Source: Cytobacillus sp. NJ13 (GTDB taxonomy: Bacteria > Bacillota > Bacilli > Bacillales > Cytobacillaceae). Taken from it: DNA of 64,000 nucleotides. The notes beneath the pieces are model-generated. The model made no database searches, was not told where the DNA came from, and saw only the letters and a program-made list of their open reading frames with translations. The DNA lies in the NCBI GenBank assembly GCA_030348385.1, contig JAUCFP010000006.1:1984001-2048000 (forward strand). The letters run 5' to 3'. The translations under genes were made by a program, and so were the position numbers. Numbering within the stretch: position 1 is the stretch's first letter; each line of letters begins with the position of its first letter. Of the stretch, positions 36,469 to 45,486 are shown piece by piece.

Positions 36469-37077
36469 TTAAGGAGTTTTTTGAATACTTTGCGCAATGG
36501 CTTCCAAATACTCAATGAATATGGCACCTTCTTCAGAAGGAACTGCGTACATTATCTCACTGTCCATTGACTTGAAATATACCTCACCATGCTCGTTCCA
36601 GACTTTCACCTTTACAGGATCTTTGCCTTTAAAAATAAATTGGATATCATATAATGGTTTGGAGTCGATGACGGCCTCTGCAGGCATTGCCGAATTTATG
36701 GCATTTCTTGCGGTGTTTTCCCACTTTTCATCTTTTACAGTCGCAGTTTCAGCAGAATACTTTCCTTCAGCAGAGAAGGAATTCTCAGTTTCTGATAGAG
36801 CAATAGCTGTTTGACTGATAAAACTATTCCCAAGCATATCTGCACTGCTGCTGCCTCTTGTCATTGAATCCTCAGAAAAAATAATGAAAGCGAACATGAT
36901 ACAAGCAGCCATTACAGCTGCAGCAGATAAAAATCGCGGAAAAATATCTTTCTTTCTTTTAGGCCTATCCTCTATGCCACTCCATATTTTTTGCAGGCTA
37001 TCCTGCTTTTGCTTTTGCGATCGCGGAATACGATCCAATTCACGAAAAGAATTATCGAATCCGAATGAGTTCTTCAT
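36469..37077 (-). CDS. Putative anti-sigma factor, membrane-anchored
   Basis: The 202-aa protein has a cytoplasmic N-terminus (about 1-48) and a single transmembrane helix (about 49-67, LSAAAVMAACIMFAFIIF). The external domain contains YDIQFIFKGKDPVKVKVWNEHGEVYFK. The order sigma then single-pass protein, with a 26-bp overlap, is the usual layout for ECF regulation, so it probably binds the ECF factor. No zinc-binding anti-sigma motif is seen. The ligand is unknown. Confidence 0.7.
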   Translation of the reverse strand: MKNSFGFDNSFRELDRIPRSQKQKQDSLQKIWSGIEDRPKRKKDIFPRFLSAAAVMAACIMFAFIIFSEDSMTRGSSSADMLGNSFISQTAIALSETENSFSAEGKYSAETATVKDEKWENTARNAINSAMPAEAVIDSKPLYDIQFIFKGKDPVKVKVWNEHGEVYFKSMDSEIMYAVPSEEGAIFIEYLEAIAQSIQKTP

Positions 37078-37588
37078 GGATTTCCCCCCTTTTCTGCAAT
37101 TCTTTTTTTAGAGCTGCGAGTGCCCTGGAAGTGGTGATTTTTACTTTGTTTTCATTCCAATTCAAGATTTCGGCCGTTTCCTTGATGGAAAACTCCTTTA
37201 TTTTTCTTAAAATCAGCACTTCTTGATAACTTAATTTCAAATGGCGGATTGCTTCATATAAGAGTGTAACTTTTTCACCCTTAATCATAATCTCGGTTGG
37301 AGTCTCTTCATCTGATTGGAGCTGGAATTTTTCAATTGAGAAAAATTTGAATCTGTTTTTTTTGCGCAGATAATCAATGGCTACATTTCTTGATATTCGG
37401 ACAAGCCATGTAAAGATCTGGGACTCCCCATTAAATTGACTCATATATTTATAAGCTTTTATAAAGGTGTCCTGTGTCAGATCTTCGGCGACTTCCTTAT
37501 CATTCACGAGAAGAAATATGTATCCATAAATTCGATCGCTGTATTCGCTGTAAATATCTTCAAATGCTTCTGCCGATAATCTCTCCAT
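37052..37588 (-). CDS. ECF-type RNA polymerase sigma factor
   Basis: The 178-aa sigma factor contains region 2 (FEDIYSEYSDRIYGYIFLL, DLTQDTFIKAYKYMSQF) and region 4 (LSYQEVLILRKIKEFSIKETAEILNWNENKVKITTSRALAALKK). The start follows GAGGGGG. It lies upstream of its likely anti-sigma gene and is divergent from the bacillopeptidase F gene across 684 bp. I cannot match it to SigV, SigX, SigM or SigW by eye. Confidence 0.9.
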   Translation of the reverse strand: MERLSAEAFEDIYSEYSDRIYGYIFLLVNDKEVAEDLTQDTFIKAYKYMSQFNGESQIFTWLVRISRNVAIDYLRKKNRFKFFSIEKFQLQSDEETPTEIMIKGEKVTLLYEAIRHLKLSYQEVLILRKIKEFSIKETAEILNWNENKVKITTSRALAALKKELQKRGEIHEELIRIR

Positions 37589-38272
37589 TGCGGCGCCCCC
37601 TCGCGTATTATTAGACGAATGAAAAATAGAAAAGAAACACTTCTCCCATAGGTATGTAAAATATTCAAATCAACTTTCAGGTAAACCAAAATCCAAATTA
37701 TGTTCATTTTTCCTATTTTTTCTAAATTCTCTGATTCCATCGTATTAATTTAGACAATTTTCGAAGAAAGAGTCATTTTCACTGTAACCATTCTTCCAGC
37801 TGCAATTTACAAGTAAATACAGAGAAAGTTACACTTCAAAATGCCCATTTTCAGATAATTTATTTCCTATTTTCCTATTGTATTGATGGAAGGCGATCTT
37901 TTAAGGCTCCCCCTCTTTTTAATCATTTTATCATTCTGGGAAAATACTGCCTCCCTCCTTTTTCTTATTTTTTCCAAAAATTATTACTATTCCAATCTTT
38001 CTGTGTAAAAATGATTCTTTTCATCTAGATATAACCAGGTTAAGTTGATTCTTTAAGACTGTAACCTTATGAATGCTCTAAAACCTTCTAGCTATTTTAT
38101 TCATTCCACAGCAACAAACTTCATTTTTCGACAATCTCCAACTCATTCTTCAGCTAAAGTTCTTGTTAACGGAAGGGTTTTCCATTTTTGGAAAATACCC
38201 TTAGGAGGTGATTGAGTTCATTCTGCCAGAAACCACTTTTTAAGGAATTAAACAAAACAAGGAGGGAATTTT
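37589..38272. other. 684-bp AT-rich divergent intergenic region
   Basis: This gap separates the ECF operon from bpr. It holds no convincing gene. TGTAACC appears at about 37785 and again near 38061, resembling ECF -35 elements, but I could not pair either with a good CGTC/CGTA -10. Near bpr, GGGTTTTCC...GGAAAATACCC (38175-38200) forms a hairpin directly before an unused TAGGAGG. A second site (AAGGAGG) serves bpr. Confidence 0.6.
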
Positions 38273-41200
38273 TTGAAAAGAAAAAGAAAATCATTGAATC
38301 GCATTCTTTATGTGATGCTGACAGCTTTTCTGATTTTGCCGCTGATGTTCCCAGGCATGGGATCAGCCGAAAGTAAGAGCTCTCCGCATACCTCAGTTAA
38401 GAAAGCTGCACCTCAGACAGCAAAAAGCAAAATAAACAGCTCATTGCTGAAACAATTTGATCAAGAAGATAAAGTAACATTCCTGATAAAGTTTAAAGAA
38501 CAAGCTGATACTTCAGCAGCAGCCAAGAAAGCTGAAAAAGCGGCTGCATCCCAAAAACTGACAGCCTCTAAATCCAAGTACATGAAACGCTCTGCAGTCC
38601 TATCCTCACTAAGATCTACAGCTATTGAAACTCAAGGCCATGTCACAGATTTCCTTCAAAAGCAGGAAAAAGACGGCAAGGCAAAAGATGTTCAATCCTT
38701 CTACATCGTCAATGCCATTGCAGTAACAGCTACAAAGGACGTTATGGAACAAATCGCGGTGTTCCCTGAAGTAGACAAAATCCTTCCAAACGAAACAAGA
38801 CAGCTTCATAAGCCAGTAAAGGAAGCCGAAAAAGCTCTCAAAACACAAGCAGAAACCAGTTCAATTGAGTGGAATATTGACCGTGTCGGCGCTCCTGCTG
38901 TATGGGAAATGGGAATCGACGGATCGGGTACTGTCGTTGCATCCATTGATACAGGTGTTCAGTGGAACCACCCGGCGTTAAAAGAAAAATACCGGGGCTT
39001 TACCCCTGCACAACCCGATTCTCCAACACATGAATTCAGCTGGTTTGATGCCACTGCAGGCCAGACAGCACCATATGATGATCAGGGACATGGGACCCAC
39101 GTAACTGGAACAATGGTTGGTTCCGAGCCAAATGGAGCCAATCAGATCGGGGTTGCACCTGGTGCGAAGTGGATTGCGGTAAAAGCCTTTACTGCAAACG
39201 GCGGAACTGACGTAGACCTACTTGAAGCCGGTGAATGGATCTTAGCTCCAAAGGATGCTGAAGGAAACCCTCATCCTGAGAAAGCCCCGGATGTTGTCAA
39301 CAATTCATGGGGCGGCGGACCTGGGCTGGATGAGTGGTATCGTCCAATGGTGCAGGCATGGCGGGCAGCTGAAATTTTCCCAGAGTTCTCTGCCGGAAAC
39401 ACAACAATATTTAATCCAGGCGGACCTGGTTCTGTTGCTACACCAGCTAACTACCCAGAATCATTCGCAACTGGTGCGACAGATATTAATAATGGTTTAG
39501 GCAGCTTCTCATTGCTGGGACCATCACCATACGATGAAATTAAGCCTGATGTTTCAGCACCTGGGGTCAACATTCGCTCATCCGTTCCTGGAAGCGGATA
39601 TGAAGGGGGCTGGAACGGAACTTCCATGGCTGGGCCTCATGTTTCTGCGGTTGCTGCGCTGCTCCGCCAGGTTGACTCTAGTCTGACTGTTGAAGAGATG
39701 GAGGAAATTTTACTGACTACCTCTACTCCTTTGACAAATGGTACTTATCCTGAGACACCAAATAATGGTTTTGGATATGGGCTAGTCAATGCCTTCGATG
39801 CGGTTTCTTCCGTACTGACCGGCCTTGGAAAAATTAAAGGCCAAGTAGCAAAAGAAGGAGAAGACTCTGAAGCTCCAGAAGCCAATCATGATGGACCTCA
39901 GGAAACCTATGCAGGAATGGATCTGGCACTGGAATTGACTGCATCCGATAATGTAAGTGTCACAAGAGTTGATCTTGAATACTTAAAAGCAGACGGCAGC
40001 TGGGCAGCCATTGAGGCTGAAAGGATTGCCGGGAACTACAAAGATGGTACTTACCAGGCGATTATTCCTGGTGAAGACATCGCAGAACCTTCTGTTACTT
40101 ACAAATGGAAAGTAAATGATTTTGGCGGAAACTTAACTGAAACTGATTCATATGAAGTAGCGGTCAGACCTGGAATCAGCATTGGCTATTCTCAGGATTT
40201 TGAATCACAGCCAGCCGGCTGGACTTCATATGGACCGGAAAACAGCTGGGAGTGGGGTGTCCCAACAACAGGTCCTGGCAGTGCTGCTTCGGGAGAGAAA
40301 GTATATGCTACAAATCTGGACGGCACCTATGCCAATAGAGCAAACATGAATCTGCAGATGCCTCCTATTGACCTGCCGGAAGGCAATGCCTACCTTCAGT
40401 TCAAGCAATGGCACGAGCTTGAAAACCGTTATGATTACGGCCATGTATTTGTTTCAACTGATATGGAAAACTGGGAACAGGTTCTTCGCGTTAACGGCAA
40501 TACAACAGACTGGGTTAATGCGGAAGTAGATTTAAGTGCTTATGCAGGACAGAGAATTTATGTAGCATTCAATGTGACTACCGATGGATCTGTTCAGAAG
40601 CAAGGCTGGTATATCGATGATGTCCAATTATCTGATACTCCAGTTGAACCAGCAGGTAAAGCTCAGCTTGGCATCAGCAAAGATAAACCATCTGCAGAAC
40701 TAAAGAAAGAAAAGGTAAATCCGGATAGCATTGTACCTAAAAAGGGGGCTCCTGTAAAAGATGATGATAAACAGCAGCAGCCTGCGCCTGTGCTGCTTCC
40801 GCTTACTGCCGAAGTAAGTGTACTGGAATCAGGCAGGTCCGTATTTACTAATCCACAAAATGGTTCGTTTGAAATGACACATGCTTCAGGCGAGTTTACG
40901 GTAATGGCAGAAGCTTACGGTTACCATTCTCAAACACAAAGCGTAAATATCCCGCAGGATGGAGAAGCAACTGCAAATTTCGTCCTTGAGGAAATACCAA
41001 AAGGGACAGTCACAGGTGTTGTGACAAATGAAGCTACTGGAGAGCCTGTTGCAAATACTACGCTTCTTTTAATAGAAGATGCAGCAGTACAACCAGTAAC
41101 AACAAATGAAAACGGTGAATATACAATCACAGCCTATGAAGGCACATACACTTTAAAAGCTATGGCACCTTCCTACTACAGCAAGGAGCAGAGCATCACG

Positions 41201-42610
41201 ATCGAAGGCGGCTCTTCTTTAGAGCAAAATATTGAGCTAAAGCCATTTATCGGATACCCGGGTGAAATCGGATATGATGATGGTACAGCAGAAAATGCAC
41301 GTGCATTCTACGATGCCGGCAATGGCTGGGCAGTTAAGATGTCCCTTGCATCCGGCCATGACAGCGCAATGGTTACTGGCGGTTTATTCCGCTTCTGGGA
41401 TACCAGCTGGCCGACTCCGGGCGGAACAGACTTCAAAGTGGAAGTATACGATGCAAGCGGACCAGATGGAGCACCTGGCAAAAAGCTGGCAGGTCCATTT
41501 GAAGCAACAGCCTTAAGAAACGGTGAATGGACACATGTAGATCTTAGTGACGAAGGAATTGTTACAAATGGTGACTTCTATCTGGTATACATCCAATCAG
41601 CACCGAATCCTAATGCTCCTGGTCTTGGTACAGATGAGGATGGAGAAAATGCAGGACGCAGCTGGCAGCTTGTAGGGGGAGCATGGTCTCCTTCTCCTGA
41701 GGATGAAGGAAACTATATGATCCGTGCCACAGTGAACTATGAAGTAACTGCACCAGTCATCACTTCTCCAGCTGAGGGAACCTTCACAAACCAAGGGAAG
41801 ATAACAGTTGAAGGTACTTCAGCCCCTACAACTACTGTAAAAATATTTAATAATGGTGAGGAAGCCGCATCTGCAGAAACAGGTGAAGAAGGTACATTCT
41901 CAAGTGAAGTTTCACTTTCTGAAGGGGAAAATACTCTTACTGCGAAGGCATCTACTGAGTCAGGATCTACTGATGCCTCTGAACCTGTAAAAGTAATATA
42001 TGACAAAACAAAGCCGGAATTGGAAATAACAAGTCCTGCAGATAAATCCAAAACAAACAAAGAAACAGTCACTGTTAAGGGAACCGTTTCAGACGATAAC
42101 CTTGATTGGGTTAAAGTAAACGGCCAGGCGGCAAAGATTACAGATGGTGAATACTCTCTTCGCATCCTGCTGGATGAAGGTGAAAACACCATTACGGTAA
42201 CAGCACAGGATAAAGCAAAGAACATCGAAGAAAAAACAATCACGGTCAATGCAAAATACACCGCTCCAGCCATAGAACATCTTCTTCCTGCAGAAGACAA
42301 GGAACTTAAAAAAGGCGAATCGGTAAAAATCGAATTTGATAGCGAGCCAGGGTTAAAAGCGACGTTTGCCATCAGAATGCCTTTAACAAATGCTGGTGGA
42401 CAGCTAAATAACGCTACTGAGCTTCCAATGATGGAAACTTCCCCAGGCCATTATGTCGGCTACTATACTGCCACTTCAAATGTGAAGGCACCAGGTGCCG
42501 AAATAGAAGTGAAAGCAGCGGATGACTACGGCAATGAAACTCGCAAGACAGCTGAAGGCAAACTGTGGATTAATGAGAAAAAGAAGAATAATAGCACTAA
42601 AAAGAAGTAA
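38273..42610 (+). CDS. bpr: Bacillopeptidase F (S8 subtilisin-family secreted protease)
   Basis: The 1445-aa precursor has a signal peptide (about 1-32), an I9-like propeptide (to about 185) and a peptidase S8 domain. The catalytic triad is Asp226 (SIDTG), His273 (GHGTH) and Ser451 (NGTSMAGP). After the protease come an Ig-like/jelly-roll segment, two carboxypeptidase-regulatory-like repeats (GxVTNEATGEPVANTT), further Ig-like repeats and a lysine-rich C-terminus (KKKNNSTKKK). Size and order match B. subtilis Bpr. It starts with TTG behind AAGGAGGG. Confidence 0.93.
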   Translation: MKRKRKSLNRILYVMLTAFLILPLMFPGMGSAESKSSPHTSVKKAAPQTAKSKINSSLLKQFDQEDKVTFLIKFKEQADTSAAAKKAEKAAASQKLTASKSKYMKRSAVLSSLRSTAIETQGHVTDFLQKQEKDGKAKDVQSFYIVNAIAVTATKDVMEQIAVFPEVDKILPNETRQLHKPVKEAEKALKTQAETSSIEWNIDRVGAPAVWEMGIDGSGTVVASIDTGVQWNHPALKEKYRGFTPAQPDSPTHEFSWFDATAGQTAPYDDQGHGTHVTGTMVGSEPNGANQIGVAPGAKWIAVKAFTANGGTDVDLLEAGEWILAPKDAEGNPHPEKAPDVVNNSWGGGPGLDEWYRPMVQAWRAAEIFPEFSAGNTTIFNPGGPGSVATPANYPESFATGATDINNGLGSFSLLGPSPYDEIKPDVSAPGVNIRSSVPGSGYEGGWNGTSMAGPHVSAVAALLRQVDSSLTVEEMEEILLTTSTPLTNGTYPETPNNGFGYGLVNAFDAVSSVLTGLGKIKGQVAKEGEDSEAPEANHDGPQETYAGMDLALELTASDNVSVTRVDLEYLKADGSWAAIEAERIAGNYKDGTYQAIIPGEDIAEPSVTYKWKVNDFGGNLTETDSYEVAVRPGISIGYSQDFESQPAGWTSYGPENSWEWGVPTTGPGSAASGEKVYATNLDGTYANRANMNLQMPPIDLPEGNAYLQFKQWHELENRYDYGHVFVSTDMENWEQVLRVNGNTTDWVNAEVDLSAYAGQRIYVAFNVTTDGSVQKQGWYIDDVQLSDTPVEPAGKAQLGISKDKPSAELKKEKVNPDSIVPKKGAPVKDDDKQQQPAPVLLPLTAEVSVLESGRSVFTNPQNGSFEMTHASGEFTVMAEAYGYHSQTQSVNIPQDGEATANFVLEEIPKGTVTGVVTNEATGEPVANTTLLLIEDAAVQPVTTNENGEYTITAYEGTYTLKAMAPSYYSKEQSITIEGGSSLEQNIELKPFIGYPGEIGYDDGTAENARAFYDAGNGWAVKMSLASGHDSAMVTGGLFRFWDTSWPTPGGTDFKVEVYDASGPDGAPGKKLAGPFEATALRNGEWTHVDLSDEGIVTNGDFYLVYIQSAPNPNAPGLGTDEDGENAGRSWQLVGGAWSPSPEDEGNYMIRATVNYEVTAPVITSPAEGTFTNQGKITVEGTSAPTTTVKIFNNGEEAASAETGEEGTFSSEVSLSEGENTLTAKASTESGSTDASEPVKVIYDKTKPELEITSPADKSKTNKETVTVKGTVSDDNLDWVKVNGQAAKITDGEYSLRILLDEGENTITVTAQDKAKNIEEKTITVNAKYTAPAIEHLLPAEDKELKKGESVKIEFDSEPGLKATFAIRMPLTNAGGQLNNATELPMMETSPGHYVGYYTATSNVKAPGAEIEVKAADDYGNETRKTAEGKLWINEKKKNNSTKKK

Positions 42611-42620
42611 TAATCAGATG

Positions 42621-42657
42621 AAAAGGCAGGCCCATTTTTATTAGGGCCCGCCTTTTT
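42621..42657. terminator. Bidirectional intrinsic terminator
   Basis: The AAAAGGCAGGCCC / GGGCCCGCCTTTTT stem separates bpr from the convergent ABC-F gene. Confidence 0.85.
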
Positions 42658-42661
42658 GCAC

Positions 42662-44443
42662 TTATTGATTTAATAATTTTCTTTTTTTAGTTATTAAGCC
42701 ATTAAACTCTTTATCCAATTCCGCATATTTGCCGTCACCCGGAACAAGCAGACTGAGTTCTCCCAGTATCGCACTGATGCGGTTATCAATAACCATAATT
42801 TGCTCTTTCGTGGAGCCATGATCTTTTTCCTGCTTGGAAGTCCTGGATTTCATCTGATATTCCTTCAGGTCCATTTCGAATCTGGTAATTTTATTTTCTT
42901 CAAATACAAGTACTCTTGAGCTTAACTTCTCCAAAAAGTATAAATCATGAGAAATAATGATGAGCGTCCCTGAAAATTCCTTCAGCGTTTTTTCAAATTG
43001 TTCCCTGCTCGGCAAATCCAAATGATTCGTCGGTTCATCAAGTATTAGCACGTCATATTCCTTTAAAAGCATGTCTGTAAGCTTGACCCTAATTCGCTCC
43101 CCCATGCTAAGCTGTTCAATCGGCTGATTTAGCTTCGCCTCCTTCATCCCCAAATTCGCTAACAGGGTCCTTGCCTTGAAAATCAGCTCCCGATCGTTGA
43201 GATCAAGTGCTTCAACGGCATTTTTTGTTAAGGGCAAATCATTAACATCCTGGTTTAAATAGGCAATCTTTAAAGTGCTGCTGACCCAAAGTTCTCCATC
43301 AGAAGGTGGTGCTTCGTCCAAAAGCATACGGATAAAAGTGGTCTTGCCTGCCCCGTTAGCTCCTAGGATTCCTATTTTTTCACCATGCTTTATATAAAAT
43401 TGGCTATTCTTAAAAAGAATCCGATCGCCAAAGCTTTTTGAGAGGTTTTTAGCTTCGATGATTCTCTTCCCTCTTTTGCCTGACGAATCAAATTGAAAAT
43501 GTACTTTCGCCTCTTCTTCCGGCTTCTCAACTTTATTTTTATCCAGCTCCTGCTGAAGCCTTCTCATTTTTGACTTAATCTGCTGATCCATCTTTTTGGC
43601 TTTCACTCTGTGATATTCTTTGAAGCCCATCTGCCTATTCTCAGAAGGACTTCCGCCTTTAGTTGATTCCCTGTGAGCTTTTTCAGACCATTTTTTTAAA
43701 TTCGACATCTGGTTTTCGATTCGTTCGATCTCTTTTTGCTGAACATTAAATTGATGAAGCTGATCATCAAATTTTTTCTGTTTTTGCTCCCGGTAAGCTG
43801 TGTAATTCCCCTGATAAATGGTGAGGATGCCTTCCTGCAGTTCAAAAATTTTCCGGACAGCCTGATCAAGGAAATGACGGTCATGGGAAATGATCAGGAC
43901 CGGGCCGCTGAATTTGCTGATTTCGCTAATTAGCCATTCGATGCCCTGTAAGTCCAAATGATTAGTAGGTTCATCCAAAATCAGCATATCCGGATTTGAT
44001 GACCAGACCTTAGCTAAAGAAAGCTTCAGTCTTTCGCCGCCGCTCAAAGAATCAAGTCTATCCGGCTTCCATTCATGGAGTTTTGAAAGGCCTAGTTTGC
44101 TTGCCCGCTGAAGAATCTCTTCATCGGGAGATTGGTTAAAATTATGAAATTCACTGACAGAATAATCTGCTGATTGATGCAGATAGCCAATTCTGCATGG
44201 CTCCTTCATCCGCTCGATAGTGCCTTTATCAGCTAGAATACTGCCGAACAAAATATTGGCCAATGTAGTTTTACCTGTGCCATTTAGGCCAACAAGGCCG
44301 ATGCGGTCCTGCTGATAAATATCGAAGTCCAAATTAGAAAACACCGCTTTATCACCGAATGACTTTTGAAGATCCCTGGCCATGAGAATCGGCAGGCTAT
44401 TATTGTTCTGATTGTTGATTATACGTCTTTTATTTGCACACAT
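42662..44443 (-). CDS. ABC-F type ribosomal protection protein (Vga/VmlR-like)
   Basis: The 593-aa protein has two ABC cassettes and no membrane segments. The Walker A motifs are GLNGTGKTT and GANGAGKTT, the signatures LSGGERLKL and LSMGERIRV, and both Walker B are ILDEPTNHLDL. Between them is a long linker, KWSEKAHRESTKGG...GFKEYHRVKAKKMDQQIKSK, close to that of VmlR and Vga proteins. Such proteins displace lincosamides, streptogramin A and pleuromutilins from the ribosome. The ATG at 44443 directly follows a terminator hairpin. The open frame extends upstream through the leader by chance or design. Confidence 0.88.
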   Translation of the reverse strand: MCANKRRIINNQNNNSLPILMARDLQKSFGDKAVFSNLDFDIYQQDRIGLVGLNGTGKTTLANILFGSILADKGTIERMKEPCRIGYLHQSADYSVSEFHNFNQSPDEEILQRASKLGLSKLHEWKPDRLDSLSGGERLKLSLAKVWSSNPDMLILDEPTNHLDLQGIEWLISEISKFSGPVLIISHDRHFLDQAVRKIFELQEGILTIYQGNYTAYREQKQKKFDDQLHQFNVQQKEIERIENQMSNLKKWSEKAHRESTKGGSPSENRQMGFKEYHRVKAKKMDQQIKSKMRRLQQELDKNKVEKPEEEAKVHFQFDSSGKRGKRIIEAKNLSKSFGDRILFKNSQFYIKHGEKIGILGANGAGKTTFIRMLLDEAPPSDGELWVSSTLKIAYLNQDVNDLPLTKNAVEALDLNDRELIFKARTLLANLGMKEAKLNQPIEQLSMGERIRVKLTDMLLKEYDVLILDEPTNHLDLPSREQFEKTLKEFSGTLIIISHDLYFLEKLSSRVLVFEENKITRFEMDLKEYQMKSRTSKQEKDHGSTKEQIMVIDNRISAILGELSLLVPGDGKYAELDKEFNGLITKKRKLLNQ

Positions 44444-44471
44444 AAAAAAAACCTCCCCATGCCCGGAGAGG
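44444..44471 (-). terminator. Attenuator terminator ending at the ABC-F start codon
   Basis: CCTCTCC GGGCAT GGGGAGG followed by T8 and then ATG. The 3' arm contains the GGGGAGG ribosome-binding site, so the hairpin would block both transcription and translation. Confidence 0.8.
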
Positions 44472-44700
44472 ATTGTGCACCCATCATTAGAAATGGTGCA
44501 AATACATAAAAAACGCGCGCCTAAATAAAATTTGATCCGCTTATAGACAAATTTTATAAATGTCAGTTCCGATAATGGATGATTGAAAAAGGGCACACTA
44601 ATCCTATGTTCTCCGGGTTAAACTTTTTAAATATAAAAAGATACCAGAAAAAATAAGATTATAACTTCATGCCCCTAAATCATCCTTTCCAACTATTTGA
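44472..44700 (-). promoter_or_regulatory. Regulatory leader of the ABC-F gene
   Basis: The leader of about 230 nt contains tiny frames (for example AGGGGC-ATG-AAG-TTA-TAA). A perfect ATAAAATTTG / CAAATTTTAT hairpin and a TGCACC / GGGTGCA hairpin lie just before the terminator. The arrangement fits ribosome-mediated attenuation as known for vmlR- and vga-type genes, in which a stalled ribosome prevents terminator formation. Confidence 0.7.
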
Positions 44701-44704
44701 TTGT

Positions 44705-44734
44705 AGTATATAAGCTTCTGGCTTTTATTGTCAA
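44705..44734 (-). promoter_or_regulatory. Sigma-A promoter of the ABC-F leader
   Basis: TTGACA (44729-44734) and TATACT (44705-44710) are separated by 18 bp on the minus strand. Confidence 0.7.
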
Positions 44735-44781
44735 TAGGCTAATGTTCGGCAGCTTGAATGCAGGCATCTGCCTGCTTTTCA

Positions 44782-44982
44782 TTAATCAATTCGGATATGC
44801 TTGTTGGTAAGCTCCTTAAGCATATTTAATATCGTAGCTCTTTCCTCCAAATTAAAACCGCTTACCCATTCTGAAACAAGCTTGTACTCGCCTTTATGCA
44901 TTTCCCGCTGAAGTCCGCCCTCCAATATGGAGTAAATTTCCCTCATCGTATTCTCCCGATCCTGTGTTTTAAGTTCATCCAT
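44782..44982 (-). CDS. Small hypothetical protein, 66 aa
   Basis: The product is a charged, probably helical protein (MDELKTQDRENTMREIYSILEGG...FNLEERATILNMLKELTNKHIRID) with no signal or membrane segment. I do not recognise it. The ATG at 44982 follows GGGAGG by 8 nt; a longer frame to 45045 has no site. It lies upstream of the ABC-F promoter on the same strand. Confidence 0.65.
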   Translation of the reverse strand: MDELKTQDRENTMREIYSILEGGLQREMHKGEYKLVSEWVSGFNLEERATILNMLKELTNKHIRID

Positions 44983-45066
44983 TTTGCAAACCTCCCAATT
45001 TCGTTTATGCTGCTTCTTTTCCCCATTTGGCTTATTAGGAAACACGAGTTTGCAGGCGGATTTTTA

Positions 45067-45145
45067 GGCGCGAATATATGCGCGGTGTATCCTTTTGCAC
45101 GGAGACAGAATCTTTACGCGCGGATATTCTTCTGTTCTGCGCGGA
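45067..45145. repeat. Degenerate GCGCGG-containing repeats
   Basis: Five copies of a GCGCG(G/A) core begin at 45068, 45080, 45097 (GCACGG), 45118 and 45139. The last three are spaced 21 bp apart, with AT-rich linkers such as ATATTCTTCTGTTCT. The local GC content and periodicity differ from the surroundings. I recall similar noncoding arrays in other Bacillaceae, but this was not searched. Confidence 0.45.
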
Positions 45146-45178
45146 ATGGACACTCACATCAAATGTATGTATGCAAAC

Positions 45179-45210
45179 AAAAGAAAAGCAGGCTGCCCTG
45201 CTTTTCTTTT
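45179..45210. terminator. Terminator of the first YjcZ-type gene
   Basis: AAAGAAAAGCAGG / CCTGCTTTTCTTT is a near-perfect stem with T-rich flanks. It lies 6 bp after the stop codon. Confidence 0.8.
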
Positions 45211-45216
45211 AATCTA

Positions 45217-45336
45217 TTACCACCTAAAGCAAGAAGCACCTACGATGATCAACAGGATGAATAGAACAACGATTAGCGCAAAACCACCGCATCCGCCTCC
45301 ACCGTATCCACAGCCGCCATATCCGTAGCCGTACAT
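45217..45336 (-). CDS. YjcZ-family sporulation microprotein, 39 aa
   Basis: The protein opens [18 protein letters not shown] and continues [22 protein letters not shown] Gly/Tyr/Cys-rich head followed by one transmembrane helix is the YjcZ layout. These microproteins are expressed during sporulation; their role is unknown. GGGAGGGG precedes the ATG. It pairs with the similar gene at 45382. Confidence 0.88.
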   Translation of the reverse strand: MYGYGYGGCGYGGGGCGGFALIVVLFILLIIVGASCFRW

Positions 45337-45381
45337 TATAGAATCCCCTCCCTTACTAATAAACTCTGTCTGCATGTTTTA

Positions 45382-45486
45382 TTAGCAGCATCCACCGAAG
45401 CCCCAAGAAGCACCGATAATAATCAGTAAAATAAACAATACAACTAAAAGGGCGAAACCGCCGCCGTGTCCGAAACCGTCTGACAT
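45382..45486 (-). CDS. YjcZ-family sporulation microprotein, 34 aa
   Basis: The protein is [21 protein letters not shown] followed by [13 protein letters not shown]. It has a short glycine-rich head and one membrane helix ending in a cysteine pair. It starts behind AAAGGAGG. It is the first of two tandem paralogues, which differ in head length and C-terminal residues. Confidence 0.88.
   Translation of the reverse strand: MSDGFGHGGGFALLVVLFILLIIIGASWGFGGCC

Noticed and set aside
41737..42372. 211-codon minus-strand frame within bpr
   Set aside because: Antisense to the Ig-like repeats of bacillopeptidase F; no site upstream, biased Ser/Val composition.
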